A stretch of DNA of 64,000 nucleotides, from NCBI RefSeq assembly GCF_040739495.1, contig NZ_CP145263.1, positions 1,240,001 to 1,304,000 on the forward strand, written 5' to 3'. Positions 9,635 through 19,498 of this stretch are shown here, in pieces. Source of the DNA: Staphylococcus capitis subsp. capitis (lineage in GTDB: Bacteria > Bacillota > Bacilli > Staphylococcales > Staphylococcaceae). The position numbers and the translations under genes are program-made. Within the stretch, counting starts at the first letter, position 1; the number at the start of each line of letters is the position of its first letter. The notes beneath the pieces were generated by a model. That model saw only the letters and a program-made list of their open reading frames with translations. It was not told the DNA's origin and made no database searches.

Positions 9635-9952
9635 GGACTTTTACTTCAATAAAAGTAACATAAAATCAAAATTTATCCACCACTGAACATTTTAATTCAT
9701 GTAGTAGTTTAATTTAACTTAGAATTATTAATCTGAACCACTATTTACCCAACCTCAGAATCATTTTGATAAGCAATCAAACGTCTTCGCATCATTATGC
9801 TACAAAACTTACTGGGAAATATAATGGCATCTATATTTGAGTATATTTCTTGATTTAATTAATAATCATTACTAAACCCGTTTGTTGCAATTTTTGTTTT
9901 TTAAATTATTAGTTACTAAGCCTGTTATCTATGTTTCATCATATGAACATGC

Positions 9953-9981
9953 TTGAATTGAGTGAATGACTCAAGTAAAAT
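9953..9981 (+). promoter_or_regulatory. Probable accBC promoter with palindrome in the spacer
   Basis: TTGAAT (9953-9958), 17-base spacer, TAAAAT (9976-9981). The spacer contains the inverted repeat TTGAGT-N5-ACTCAA (9958-9974), a place where a repressor could block RNA polymerase. The remaining upstream gap from 9635 shows no other feature I can support. Confidence 0.6.
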
Positions 9982-10021
9982 AGACGGGTAGATGAAAACA
10001 AACCTAAGGAGTCAGTACGAA

Positions 10022-10495
10022 ATGAACTTTAAAGAAATAAAAGAATTAATTGAAATTCTTGATCAATCTAATTTAACTGAAATTAACATTGAGGATAACA
10101 AAGGTAGCGTTGTTAATCTAAAAAAAGAGAAAGAAACTGAAATCATTACACCTCAAGTAGCTCAACAACCTGCACAACAGATTTCTCAACCACAAGCAGC
10201 GCCACAACCTCAATCAACTACTCAATCAGGGGAAGAAACTCAAGAATCTGCTAGTGATAATTATGAAACGATTAATGCGCCAATGGTTGGTACATTTTAT
10301 AAATCACCTTCGCCAGAGGAAGATGCTTATGTTCAAGTAGGGGATAAAGTTTCAAACGACACAACTGTATGTATTCTTGAAGCAATGAAATTATTTAATG
10401 AGATTCAAGCTGAAACATCAGGTGAGATCGTGGAAATCTTAGTAGAAGACGGACAAATGGTAGAGTATGGCCAGCCGTTATTTAAGGTGAAATAA
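10022..10495 (+). CDS. accB: Biotin carboxyl carrier protein of acetyl-CoA carboxylase
   Basis: Carries carboxybiotin between AccC and AccAD in the first committed step of fatty-acid synthesis. 157 residues: N-terminal segment, a Pro/Gln-rich flexible linker (about 43-75), then the biotinyl domain with EAMKLFNEI; the biotinylated lysine is K123. AAGGAG at 10006-10011 fits ATG 10022; the in-frame ATG 9992 has no such site. Its stop overlaps the accC start. Confidence 0.94.
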   Translation: MNFKEIKELIEILDQSNLTEINIEDNKGSVVNLKKEKETEIITPQVAQQPAQQISQPQAAPQPQSTTQSGEETQESASDNYETINAPMVGTFYKSPSPEEDAYVQVGDKVSNDTTVCILEAMKLFNEIQAETSGEIVEILVEDGQMVEYGQPLFKVK

Positions 10496-11850
10496 TGAAT
10501 AAGATATTAATCGCAAACCGTGGGGAGATAGCTGTTAGAATAATCAGAGCTGCTCACGATTTAGGTATCCAAACAGTAGCTATTTATTCTGAAGGGGACA
10601 AAGATGCATTACATACTCAAATTGCTGATGAAGCATATTGCGTCGGTCCAACTTTATCTAAGGACTCTTATTTGAACATACCTAATATATTATCTATTGC
10701 GACTTCTACTGGATGTGACGGAGTACATCCTGGTTATGGATTTTTAGCTGAAAATGGCGACTTTGCAGAATTATGTGAAGCATGTCAACTTAAATTCATT
10801 GGTCCAAGTTATGAATCTATTCAAAAAATGGGAATTAAAGACGTAGCTAAAGCAGAAATGATTAAAGCTAATGTACCTGTCGTACCTGGTAGTGAAGGAC
10901 TTATCCAAAGTATCGATGATGCTAAGAAAGTAGCTAAAAAAATTGGTTATCCTGTAATAATTAAAGCTACTGCAGGTGGTGGCGGAAAAGGTATTCGTGT
11001 TGCACGTGACGAGAAAGAGCTTGAAACAGGAATTCGTATGACTCAACAAGAAGCAGAAACTGCCTTTGGTAACGGTGGTTTATACCTAGAGAAGTTTATC
11101 GAGAACTTTAGACATATTGAGATTCAAATTGTCGGAGATAGTTATGGTAATGTCATACATTTAGGTGAGCGTGATTGTACGATTCAACGTAGAATGCAAA
11201 AATTAGTTGAGGAAGCACCTTCTCCCATTTTAAGTGAGGAAAAACGTCAAGAAATGGGAAATGCGGCTGTTAGAGCAGCTAAAGCAGTTAACTATGAGAA
11301 CGCTGGTACGATAGAATTCATTTACGATCTTGATGATGATAATTTCTATTTCATGGAAATGAACACTCGTATTCAAGTAGAACATCCTGTTACTGAAATG
11401 GTCACTGGTGTGGATTTAGTTAAATTACAGCTTAAAGTAGCTATGGGTGAAGCTTTACCATTCAAACAAGAGGATATTTCAATTAATGGCCATGCTATAG
11501 AATTCCGTATAAATGCTGAGAATCCATATAAAGACTTTATGCCTTCACCAGGTAAGATTACTCAATATTTAGCACCAGGCGGTTTTGGAGTGAGAATAGA
11601 ATCAGCATGTTATACTAACTATACAATCCCTCCATATTATGATTCTATGGTAGCTAAACTTATTGTACATGAACCTACTAGGGATGAAGCCATTATGACT
11701 GGTATTCGTTCACTAAGTGAGTATCTTGTATTAGGAATAGATACTACTATTCCGTTCCACCTTAGACTACTAAATAATGAAATCTTTAGAAGTGGTGAAT
11801 TTAATACAAAATTCTTAGAAAAATACAATATCATGGATGACGATCAATAG
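10495..11850 (+). CDS. accC: Biotin carboxylase subunit of acetyl-CoA carboxylase
   Basis: Carboxylates the biotin on AccB using ATP and bicarbonate. 451 residues, normal length. ATP-grasp fold with KATAGGGGKGIRVA glycine-rich loop at about 158-171, HIEIQIVGD, EMNTRIQVEHPVTE and the C-terminal RINAENP. ATG 10495 shares a base with the accB stop. The carboxyltransferase subunits AccD/AccA are not in the window. Confidence 0.96.
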   Translation: MNKILIANRGEIAVRIIRAAHDLGIQTVAIYSEGDKDALHTQIADEAYCVGPTLSKDSYLNIPNILSIATSTGCDGVHPGYGFLAENGDFAELCEACQLKFIGPSYESIQKMGIKDVAKAEMIKANVPVVPGSEGLIQSIDDAKKVAKKIGYPVIIKATAGGGGKGIRVARDEKELETGIRMTQQEAETAFGNGGLYLEKFIENFRHIEIQIVGDSYGNVIHLGERDCTIQRRMQKLVEEAPSPILSEEKRQEMGNAAVRAAKAVNYENAGTIEFIYDLDDDNFYFMEMNTRIQVEHPVTEMVTGVDLVKLQLKVAMGEALPFKQEDISINGHAIEFRINAENPYKDFMPSPGKITQYLAPGGFGVRIESACYTNYTIPPYYDSMVAKLIVHEPTRDEAIMTGIRSLSEYLVLGIDTTIPFHLRLLNNEIFRSGEFNTKFLEKYNIMDDDQ

Positions 11851-11861
11851 GAGGTTATCGG

Positions 11862-12224
11862 ATGGTCAATGTAGCAGATTATTCTCAATCGAATTTAGGT
11901 AAAATTGAAATTGCGCCAGAAGTTTTATCTGTTATTGCTAGTATTGCCACGTCAGAAATCGATGGAATCACAGGCCATTTTGCTGAATTAAGCAAGACGA
12001 ATTTAGAGAAAATTAGTCGAAAAAACCTCTATAGAGATGTGAAAATTGAGGCTAAAGATGATGGTATATACATTGATATTTATTGTGCTTTAAAGCACGG
12101 AGTAAATATTTCTAAAACAGCCAATAATATTCAATCTGCAATTTTTAATTCAATAACAACTATGACAGCAATTGAACCAAAACAAATTAACATTCATATT
12201 ACACAAATTGTAGTGGAAAAATAA
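11862..12224 (+). CDS. Asp23/Gls24-family protein (YqhY-like)
   Basis: 120 residues, almost all the Asp23 domain (LGKIEIAPEVLSVIASIATSE... KHGVNISKTANNIQ). Start ATG 11862 preceded by AGGAGG, 11 bases after accC. In B. subtilis the same accB-accC-yqhY order exists and YqhY affects acetyl-CoA carboxylase activity; a similar control role here is inferred from context. It is not the alkaline-shock protein Asp23 itself, which lies elsewhere in staphylococci. Confidence 0.87.
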   Translation: MVNVADYSQSNLGKIEIAPEVLSVIASIATSEIDGITGHFAELSKTNLEKISRKNLYRDVKIEAKDDGIYIDIYCALKHGVNISKTANNIQSAIFNSITTMTAIEPKQINIHITQIVVEK

Positions 12225-12330
12225 ATAGTACAAAGTAGAGGTATTATAGAGGTAGCATTTATTAAAATTCTAATTCAAAATAAAGCGTCTCTTATAAATG
12301 TAGTACACTCTATGATATTCCTACTGGTTA

Positions 12331-12426
12331 GACTGATTTGAATTGAAAAAAATTAAAAAATTTTTAATTCAGTCATTTTCACCAATATGCTAATTATGGC
12401 TGAGACAATGTTTTATGTTTCAGCCT
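12331..12426 (+). terminator. Two hairpins ending the acc unit
   Basis: GACTGA (12331-12336) pairs with TCAGTC (12369-12374) around an A/T-rich inner stem with T-run; a second repeat, GGCTGAGACA / TGTTTCAGCC, lies at about 12399-12426. They sit between the Asp23-family gene and nusB and probably stop acc transcripts. Confidence 0.45.
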
Positions 12427-12461
12427 CATTAATTATATAAATACGTTTGAAGGAGTAAAAT

Positions 12462-12851
12462 ATGAGTCGTAAAGAATCAAGAATTCAAGCTTTTCAAACT
12501 TTATTTCAATTAGAAATGAAAGAATCTGATTTAAGTATCACTGAAGCAATCAACTTTATAAAAGATGATTATCCAGATTTAGACTTTGATTTTATTAACT
12601 GGTTAGTTACAGGAGTAAAAGATCATGAAGCTGTATTAGATGAGAAGTTTAAACCATATTTAAAAGATTGGTCAATTGAACGTTTACTAAAATCTGACCG
12701 TATTATCTTAAGAATGGCTACATTTGAAATGTTACACAGTGACACTCCTGAAAAAGTTATCATCAATGAAGCTGTTGAACTTACTAAACAATTTAGTGAT
12801 GATGGTCATTATAAATTTATTAATGGTGTTTTAAGTAATATAAATAATTAA
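12462..12851 (+). CDS. nusB: Transcription antitermination factor NusB
   Basis: Helical RNA-binding protein that with NusE binds boxA of rRNA leaders. 129 residues. [16 protein letters not shown] at the N terminus and [27 protein letters not shown] at the C terminus are family signatures. ATG 12462 follows AAGGAG. Begins a run nusB-xseA-xseB-ispA with tiny gaps or overlaps, the usual Firmicute order. Confidence 0.95.
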   Translation: MSRKESRIQAFQTLFQLEMKESDLSITEAINFIKDDYPDLDFDFINWLVTGVKDHEAVLDEKFKPYLKDWSIERLLKSDRIILRMATFEMLHSDTPEKVIINEAVELTKQFSDDGHYKFINGVLSNINN

Positions 12852-12865
12852 AATGAGTGATATGT

Positions 12866-14203
12866 ATGACTGAATATTTAAGTGTTACTACTTTAACTAA
12901 ATACATTAAATATAAATTTGATCAAGATCCTCATTTGCAATCTGTTTTAATAAAGGGAGAATTATCAAACTTTAAGAAACATTCAAGCGGACACTTATAC
13001 TTTAACGTTAAAGATAAAGAGAGTGTGATTAGCGCTATGATGTTTAAAGGTAATGCTTCTAAATTAGGCTTTGAACCTAAAGAAGGTGATGAAGTTCTAC
13101 TCGAAGCTCGTGTCTCCGTTTATGAAAGAAGGGGCAACTATCAAATTTATGTAAATAAGATGCAACTTGACGGAATTGGAAATTTATATCAAAAGTTAGA
13201 AGAACTTAAGAAGAAACTTACAAAAGAAGGTTATTTCGATAGCAGCGTTAAGAAACCTATACCCAAATTCCCCAAAAGAATTGCGGTCCTAACAGCTAGT
13301 ACTGGTGCTGCAATTAGAGATATTCATTCAACAATTAACAGTCGATATCCTTTAGTTGAACAGATACACATCAGTACATTGGTACAAGGTACGCAAGCAA
13401 AACAAGATATTATAGAGAAAATTGAACATGCTGACACACTTGATGTAGACACCATTATAGTTGGGCGTGGTGGTGGTTCTATTGAAGATTTATGGAACTT
13501 TAATGAGGAAGAAGTAGTTAAAGCAATATATAGTTGTAATACACCAATTATTTCAGCTGTGGGACACGAAACTGACTTTACTTTAAGTGATTTTGTAGCT
13601 GATGTTAGAGCAGCTACTCCTACACAAGCTGCTGTAATCGCAACACCCGACCAATATGAATTAATGCAACAAATTAAACAATATCAATTTTCATTAACTA
13701 GGTTTATTAAACAATATGTCGAACAACAGAAGAAACAATTAAGTCATCTAAATTCTTATTATAAATTTAAGCAACCTTCACTGTTGTATGATCAACAAAT
13801 TCAAAAGCGTGATGACCTTGAAAAACAACTTAAGCAATTGATGTCGACATATCTTGAAAAGCATACTCAAAACCTCAAGCTATTGAAACAACATTTCAAT
13901 TTAAAAACACTCAATAACAACATTTCTCAAGATAAAATGCATGTGTCCCAATATCGTGAACGTATGACTCAAGCAATAACAAATGAATTATCAAAATTAC
14001 AAACAGATTTAAAAAATAAAATTGAAAATCTAAATAATTTGAGTCCTACTAATACAATGTTACGTGGCTATGCAATTGTAAATAAGGATGATAAAGTAGT
14101 TACAAGTACACATGATATTACTGAGAATGATACAATCACTTTAACAATGAAAGATGGCAACGTTGATGCTACTGTAAAGAAAGTAAGGTGTAATGATGAG
14201 TAA
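12866..14203 (+). CDS. xseA: Exodeoxyribonuclease VII large subunit
   Basis: Catalytic subunit of exonuclease VII, which degrades single-stranded DNA from both ends. 445 residues: OB-fold (about 1-100, [20 protein letters not shown]), catalytic domain with [11 protein letters not shown] and [12 protein letters not shown], then a long coiled-coil region that binds XseB, and the ending [16 protein letters not shown] 12866 gives the S. aureus length; GTG 12857 would add three residues. Confidence 0.95.
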   Translation: MTEYLSVTTLTKYIKYKFDQDPHLQSVLIKGELSNFKKHSSGHLYFNVKDKESVISAMMFKGNASKLGFEPKEGDEVLLEARVSVYERRGNYQIYVNKMQLDGIGNLYQKLEELKKKLTKEGYFDSSVKKPIPKFPKRIAVLTASTGAAIRDIHSTINSRYPLVEQIHISTLVQGTQAKQDIIEKIEHADTLDVDTIIVGRGGGSIEDLWNFNEEEVVKAIYSCNTPIISAVGHETDFTLSDFVADVRAATPTQAAVIATPDQYELMQQIKQYQFSLTRFIKQYVEQQKKQLSHLNSYYKFKQPSLLYDQQIQKRDDLEKQLKQLMSTYLEKHTQNLKLLKQHFNLKTLNNNISQDKMHVSQYRERMTQAITNELSKLQTDLKNKIENLNNLSPTNTMLRGYAIVNKDDKVVTSTHDITENDTITLTMKDGNVDATVKKVRCNDE

Positions 14204-14426
14204 AGAAAAGCAAAGCTTTGAAGAAATGATGCAAGAACTAGAAAATATAGTTCAAAAATTAGATAATGAAACAATTTCATTAGAGGAATCACTAGACTTA
14301 TATCAAAGAGGAATGAAATTATCAACTGCTTGTGATACAACTTTAAAAGATGCAGAGAAGAAAGTAAACAAATTAATGCAAGAAGAAGCTGAGGAACAAG
14401 AAAATGAAGAAGCTAACAATGAGTAA
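14196..14426 (+). CDS. xseB: Exodeoxyribonuclease VII small subunit
   Basis: 76 residues, helical hairpin partner of Xse[20 protein letters not shown] and [14 protein letters not shown] are diagnostic. Acidic C-terminal tail. Overlaps xseA by eight bases; ATG 14193 or 14196 are both possible, AAGGTG (14185-14190) fitting the second better. Its end overlaps ispA. Confidence 0.93.
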   Translation: MSKEKQSFEEMMQELENIVQKLDNETISLEESLDLYQRGMKLSTACDTTLKDAEKKVNKLMQEEAEEQENEEANNE

Positions 14427-15285
14427 TTTAATCGAAGAAGTTAATACTAATCTTAAGCAGGCAATTCCCGAATCTCATCTAAATACCGATTTAGAAGAGA
14501 GCATGATGTACTCACTTCAGGCCGGCGGAAAAAGAATTCGACCTGTATTATTATTACTTACATTAAATATGCTAAATGAAGATTATCATAAAGGACTTCA
14601 AAGTGCTTTAGCTTTAGAAATGATTCATACATACTCACTCATTCATGACGATTTACCTGCAATGGATGATGACGATTACCGTCGCGGTAAACTAACTAAT
14701 CACAAAGTCTATGGTGAATGGAAAGCAATATTAGCTGGAGATGCACTTTTAACAAAGGCATTTGAATTAGTCTCAAATGACGATTTAATTGAAGATAATG
14801 TTAAAGTAAAAGTTTTACAACGATTATCTAAAGCAAGCGGACATATCGGTATGGTTGGCGGACAAACATTAGATATGCAAAGCGAAAATCAAACAGTTGA
14901 TTTAAAAACTTTAGAGTCTATTCATAAAGCGAAGACAGGTGCTCTTCTTACTTTTGCAGTAATGGCTGCTGTAGATATTGCACAAGTAGATCAGAAGACG
15001 TCTCACAATCTAAATGAATTCAGCGAACATTTAGGACTTATGTTTCAGATTAAAGACGATTTATTAGATGTTTATGGCGATGAGAAAAAAATAGGTAAAG
15101 CGGTAGGTAGTGATGAATCGAATAATAAAAGTACTTATGTTTCCTTATTTGGTAAAGAGGGTGCTGAAGACAAACTGGAATATCATAAGAATCAAGCTTT
15201 GAAATGTCTGAATAATATATCTTCACAATATCAAACTTCAGAATTAATAAAAATTGTTGATTTATTTTACAATAGAGATCATTAA
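14404..15285 (+). CDS. ispA: Farnesyl diphosphate synthase
   Basis: Condenses IPP with DMAPP/GPP to farnesyl-PP, precursor for HepS/HepT, undecaprenyl-PP and pigment. 293 residues. First Asp-rich motif [16 protein letters not shown], second [15 protein letters not shown] substrate site. GAGG at 14391 is nine bases before ATG 14404 and this start gives the S. aureus length; ATG 14419 has weaker support. Overlaps xseB by 23 bases. Confidence 0.93.
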   Translation: MKKLTMSNLIEEVNTNLKQAIPESHLNTDLEESMMYSLQAGGKRIRPVLLLLTLNMLNEDYHKGLQSALALEMIHTYSLIHDDLPAMDDDDYRRGKLTNHKVYGEWKAILAGDALLTKAFELVSNDDLIEDNVKVKVLQRLSKASGHIGMVGGQTLDMQSENQTVDLKTLESIHKAKTGALLTFAVMAAVDIAQVDQKTSHNLNEFSEHLGLMFQIKDDLLDVYGDEKKIGKAVGSDESNNKSTYVSLFGKEGAEDKLEYHKNQALKCLNNISSQYQTSELIKIVDLFYNRDH

Positions 15286-15311
15286 ATTTAATAAAGATAT
15301 TTAGATTTTAA

Positions 15312-15360
15312 TTTATAGCCTATAAATGGATGAGTTCTAGTTCATTTATAGGCTAAATTT
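15312..15360 (+). terminator. Terminator-like hairpin after ispA
   Basis: TTTATAGCCTATAAATG (15312-15328) pairs with CATTTATAGGCTAAA (15343-15357); the T-run is short. From here to 15580 I see nothing but AT-rich sequence. Confidence 0.7.
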
Positions 15361-15607
15361 TAGATTTGTTTTAGCTATTACATTTTCATTTTGAAATCTT
15401 AGATACAAATCCTTATTATTTGATATTTATTTTGTTTTCCATATACAAAAAATATTCATTCGCTAATTTTTATTCAATTAATTAATTTATCATGTTAAAG
15501 TTTGGATTTTTATAATAAATGCCTTTATCATGCCAAAGATAAAAAATAATAATGTTAAAGTTAAATAGTGTTTAGTAGTAGTTACGAGTCGCTTGTGTTA
15601 AAATCAT

Positions 15608-15621
15608 TGTATAAATATTCG
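15608..15621 (+). promoter_or_regulatory. ARG-box-like operator before argR
   Basis: TGTATAAATATTCG matches 11 of 14 positions of the ARG-box core TGAATAATTATTCA. It lies 19 bases upstream of the argR start. A separate 7-base inverted repeat GTTACGA (15581-15587) / TCGTAAC (15619-15625) flanks it. Suggests self-regulation; inferred by eye. Confidence 0.45.
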
Positions 15622-15639
15622 TAACTAGAGGTGTTTATT

Positions 15640-16092
15640 GTGCCAAAAAAATCAGTTAGACATATAAAAATTAGAGAAATTATTTCGAACGAACAAATAG
15701 AGACACAAGATGAATTGGTAAAACGATTAAATGAATATGATTTAAACGTGACACAAGCAACAGTTTCAAGAGATATAAAAGAATTACAATTAATTAAAGT
15801 TCCCGCACCTTCAGGTCAATATGTTTATAGTTTACCGAATGATAGAAAATATCATCCTTTAGAAAAATTAGGACGATATTTAATGGATTCTTTTGTAAAT
15901 ATAGAGGGAACTGAAAACTTACTTGTACTTAAAACACTTCCAGGTAACGCACAATCAATTGGAGCGATACTTGATCAAATTGATTGGGATGAAGTACTTG
16001 GTACCATTTGTGGCGATGATACATGTCTACTTATTTGTAGAAATGAAGAAGCAAGTGAAGAGATAAAAACTAGAATTTTTAATTTATTATAA
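15640..16092 (+). CDS. argR: Arginine repressor ArgR/AhrC
   Basis: Arginine-sensing hexameric regulator of arginine synthesis and breakdown. 150 residues: N-terminal winged helix ([34 protein letters not shown]) and C-terminal oligomerisation/arginine domain with [13 protein letters not shown] and [13 protein letters not shown] 15640 with AGAGGTG at 15627-15633. Placed between ispA and recN as in other Bacillales. Confidence 0.95.
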   Translation: MPKKSVRHIKIREIISNEQIETQDELVKRLNEYDLNVTQATVSRDIKELQLIKVPAPSGQYVYSLPNDRKYHPLEKLGRYLMDSFVNIEGTENLLVLKTLPGNAQSIGAILDQIDWDEVLGTICGDDTCLLICRNEEASEEIKTRIFNLL

Positions 16093-16107
16093 GGATGCGA
16101 TGAATTT

Positions 16108-17784
16108 ATGTTACAAACCTTATCAATAAAACAGTTTGCTATCATTGATAAACTTGAAATACAATTTTCAGATGGATTAACAGTCCTAAGTGGCGAAACA
16201 GGCTCAGGTAAATCTATCATCATTGATGCAATTGGACAGCTAATAGGAATGCGCGCTTCTTCTGATTATGTGCGTCATGGCGAGAAAAAAGCTATCATTG
16301 AAGGTATATTCGATATAGATGAAAGCAAAGATGCAATATCTATTCTAGAAGATTTATCCATTGATATTGATGAAGACTTTTTATTAGTTAAGAGAGAAAT
16401 CTTTAGTTCTGGTAAAAGCATTTGTCGTATCAATAATCAAATTGTCACACTTCAAGATTTAAGAAAAGTGATGCAAGAATTATTAGATATTCATGGCCAA
16501 CATGAAACTCAATCATTACTCAAGCAAAAATATCATCTTCAATTACTCGATGATTATGCAGAAAATCAATATTCAGATTTGCTACAACAATATAAAAATG
16601 TTTTCAATCAATATAAAGATAAAAGAAAAGAATTAGAAGATTTGGAATCAGCCGATCAAGCATTGCTACAGCGTCTTGATTTAATGAAATTTCAATTCGA
16701 AGAACTTACAGAAGCTTCTTTAAAAGAAGATGAAGTAGAACAACTAGAAGTTGATATTAAACGTATTCAGAATTCTGAAAAATTGAGCCTAGCATTGAAT
16801 AATGCGCATCAAGTACTAACAGATGAGAATGCTATTCCGGATCGATTATACGAATTAAGTAATCATCTTCAATCTATCAATGATATTGTTCCTGAAAAAT
16901 ACGAAAAATTGAAAGAAGATATTGACCAATTCTACTATGTTCTTGAAGACGCAAAACATGATATATATGATGAAATGGCAAACACCGAATTTGATGAACA
17001 AGTATTAAATGAACTTGAATCAAGGATGAATCTTTTAAATAACCTAAAACGCAAATATGGAAAAGATGTTCCTGAACTCATTGCTTATCAAAGTAAGTTA
17101 GAGAATGAGATTAATAAAATTGAAAACTATGAACAAAGTTCATCACAATTAAGAGAAGAAATTAACCAACTCTATCAAGAAGTAATTGATATAGGTAAAG
17201 CATTATCAAAAGAACGGCGACGCGTCGCTAGGGAATTACGTGACCATATTGTTTCTGAAATTCAAAATTTACAAATGAAAGATGCAAATTTAGAAATATC
17301 TTTCAAACCTCTTGATGAACCTAACTACGAAGGAATCGAATTTGTAGAATTTTTAATTAGCCCTAATAAAGGAGAGCCTTTAAAAAGCTTGAATAAAATT
17401 GCTTCAGGAGGAGAATTATCTCGAATAATGCTTGCATTGAAAAGCATATTTGTTAAATCACGTGGCCAAACAGCAATTCTATTTGATGAAGTGGATTCAG
17501 GTGTTTCTGGACAAGCAGCACAGAAAATGGCTGAAAAAATGAGAGACATAGCTCAATTCATACAAGTCATATGTATTTCTCATTTACCTCAAGTTGCTTC
17601 AATGAGTGATCATCATCTTCTAATAAGTAAAGCCTCACAAGATGACAGGACAACTACTCAAGTTAAAGAGTTATTAGATGACGATAGAATTAACGAGGTA
17701 GCGCGAATGATTTCCGGAGCTAGTGTTACTGATTTAACAAGAGAAAACGCTAAAGAAATGATTGCTCAAAATCATAGAGATTAA
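16108..17784 (+). CDS. recN: DNA repair ATPase RecN
   Basis: SMC-like protein that gathers double-strand break ends. 558 residues: Walker A GETGSGKS at about 30-37, long coiled coils at about 150-370, signature ASGGELSRIMLALK at about 430 and Walker B AILFDEVDSGVSG. ATG 16108, AAGGATG upstream, 15 bases after argR, so probably cotranscribed. Confidence 0.96.
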   Translation: MLQTLSIKQFAIIDKLEIQFSDGLTVLSGETGSGKSIIIDAIGQLIGMRASSDYVRHGEKKAIIEGIFDIDESKDAISILEDLSIDIDEDFLLVKREIFSSGKSICRINNQIVTLQDLRKVMQELLDIHGQHETQSLLKQKYHLQLLDDYAENQYSDLLQQYKNVFNQYKDKRKELEDLESADQALLQRLDLMKFQFEELTEASLKEDEVEQLEVDIKRIQNSEKLSLALNNAHQVLTDENAIPDRLYELSNHLQSINDIVPEKYEKLKEDIDQFYYVLEDAKHDIYDEMANTEFDEQVLNELESRMNLLNNLKRKYGKDVPELIAYQSKLENEINKIENYEQSSSQLREEINQLYQEVIDIGKALSKERRRVARELRDHIVSEIQNLQMKDANLEISFKPLDEPNYEGIEFVEFLISPNKGEPLKSLNKIASGGELSRIMLALKSIFVKSRGQTAILFDEVDSGVSGQAAQKMAEKMRDIAQFIQVICISHLPQVASMSDHHLLISKASQDDRTTTQVKELLDDDRINEVARMISGASVTDLTRENAKEMIAQNHRD

Positions 17785-17931
17785 TCTTTATCCATTTTAG
17801 TAGTAGCACATTTAAAATTTTTCTATAAAAGAGTATAATGAATCGATTCTTAAAAATTTGTCATTAATTTTCAAATTTAATAACTATCCGAATTGATGTA
17901 AAATAGGAAAGTATTAATTTATAAGAACATC

Positions 17932-18042
17932 TTGAATTACATCACCTTTAGTTCAATATGTAATTCAATATTAAAATAAGTAATTTTATTAGAGGACTAA
18001 GATGTCTTGATTATATATATGTCAGACATATTTAGTCTTCTA
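17932..18042 (+). other. Two hairpins in the leader of the bkd operon
   Basis: TTGAATTACAT (17932-17942) pairs perfectly with ATGTAATTCAA (17958-17968). A second longer imperfect stem joins AGAGGACTAA (17991-18000) and TTAGTCTTCT (about 18032-18041). No T-run follows either, and the lpdA ribosome binding site comes right after. Function unknown; could be mRNA stability or a protein-binding leader. Confidence 0.45.
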
Positions 18043-18062
18043 AATATTAAAGGAGTAAGACC

Positions 18063-19484
18063 ATGTCAGAAAAACAATATGATTTAGTCGTCCTTGGCGG
18101 AGGAACTGCTGGTTATGTAGCTGCTATCAGAGCTTCGCAATTAGGTAAGAAAGTAGCAATAGTTGAAAAATCTTTATTAGGTGGCACATGTTTACATAAA
18201 GGGTGTATACCTACTAAATCTTTATTAAAATCTGCTGAAATACATCATACTATTAAAAATGCTAGTACTTTTGGTATCGATGTAAGTAATTTTAAAGTTA
18301 ATTTTGAAAATATTTTAAAACGTAAAAATGATATTGTGAACCAAATGCATACAGGTGTAAACCAGTTAATGCAACACCATCACATAGATATATATAATGG
18401 CACTGGTAGAATATTAGGAACATCTATATTTTCACCTCAAAGTGGTACGATTTCAGTGGAATACGAAGATGGCGAGTCTGATTTAATACCAAATCAATTT
18501 GTATTAATTGCTACTGGCTCTACACCGAAATCATTACCATTTATTGAATTTGATCATGAACGTATTTTATCAAGTGACGATATCCTTTCAATTGAGTCTT
18601 TACCAGAACATTTGGCGATTATAGGTGGTGGTGTCATCGGATTAGAATTTGCTTCACTAATGAATGACCTAGGAACTTCAGTTACTGTTATCGAAGCAAA
18701 TGACCGTATTTTACCAACTGAAAGTACTCAAATCGCTTCATCATTAAAAAAAGAATTATCTCATAGAGGCGTAACTTTTTACGAGAATATCCAATTAGAT
18801 GAAAATAGTATTAAAAAAGATGATGATAGTGTTACAATTTATTTTGAAAATAATGCAATTAAAGTAGATAAAGTTTTAATATCTGTTGGTAGAACACCTA
18901 ATACACAAGATATTGGTCTTAATAATACCAAAATCAAAACAAATAAAGCAGGACATATTATCACTAATGAATATCAACAAACTGAAGATAAGCATATTTA
19001 TGCTGCAGGAGATTGCATAGGTAAACTTCAGCTTGCTCATGTAGGTTCAAAAGAAGGTTTAGTTGCAGTTGAACACATGTTTGATGGGCGTCCTATACCC
19101 GTTAATTATGACCTGGTACCAAAATGTGTTTACACATATCCAGAAATCGCTTCAATTGGTAAAAATATTGAAGAAGCCAAAGCTCAAAACATTAAAGCGC
19201 GTGTTTATAAAGTATCTTTTAAAGCAATTGGGAAAGCGATGATTGATGATATTGGTGAGCAAAATGGTTTTTGCGAAGTGATTATTAATAAAGAAAATGA
19301 TGAAATCATTGGTCTTAACATGATTGGACCTCATGTGACTGAACTGATTAATGAAGTTTCATTATTGCAATTTATGAATGGCTCATCTTTAGAACTTGGA
19401 TTAACTACCCATGCTCATCCATCTTTATCTGAAGTTTTGATGGAATTAGGATTAAAAGTTGAAGGTAGAGCGATTCACGTATAG
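18063..19484 (+). CDS. lpdA: Dihydrolipoyl dehydrogenase (E3) of the branched-chain complex
   Basis: Reoxidises dihydrolipoyl groups on BkdB with NAD+. 473 residues: FAD site GGGTAGYVAAIRA, redox-active GGTCLHKGCIPTK (two Cys), NAD site IGGGVIGLEFASL, and the C-terminal His-Glu pair in HAHPSLSE. ATG 18063 with AAAGGAG. First gene of lpdA-bkdA1-bkdA2-bkdB; a second E3 for pyruvate dehydrogenase is expected elsewhere. Confidence 0.93.
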   Translation: MSEKQYDLVVLGGGTAGYVAAIRASQLGKKVAIVEKSLLGGTCLHKGCIPTKSLLKSAEIHHTIKNASTFGIDVSNFKVNFENILKRKNDIVNQMHTGVNQLMQHHHIDIYNGTGRILGTSIFSPQSGTISVEYEDGESDLIPNQFVLIATGSTPKSLPFIEFDHERILSSDDILSIESLPEHLAIIGGGVIGLEFASLMNDLGTSVTVIEANDRILPTESTQIASSLKKELSHRGVTFYENIQLDENSIKKDDDSVTIYFENNAIKVDKVLISVGRTPNTQDIGLNNTKIKTNKAGHIITNEYQQTEDKHIYAAGDCIGKLQLAHVGSKEGLVAVEHMFDGRPIPVNYDLVPKCVYTYPEIASIGKNIEEAKAQNIKARVYKVSFKAIGKAMIDDIGEQNGFCEVIINKENDEIIGLNMIGPHVTELINEVSLLQFMNGSSLELGLTTHAHPSLSEVLMELGLKVEGRAIHV

Positions 19485-19498
19485 TAGGAGGTAAAATA

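Noticed and set aside
10771..11049. Antisense open frame within accC and similar frames in other genes
   Set aside because: Lacks ribosome site and family features; codon bias follows the real gene on the other strand.
17869..17884. AATTTTC half site resembling a CodY box upstream of bkd
   Set aside because: Only the left half fits; about six mismatches to the 15-base CodY motif.
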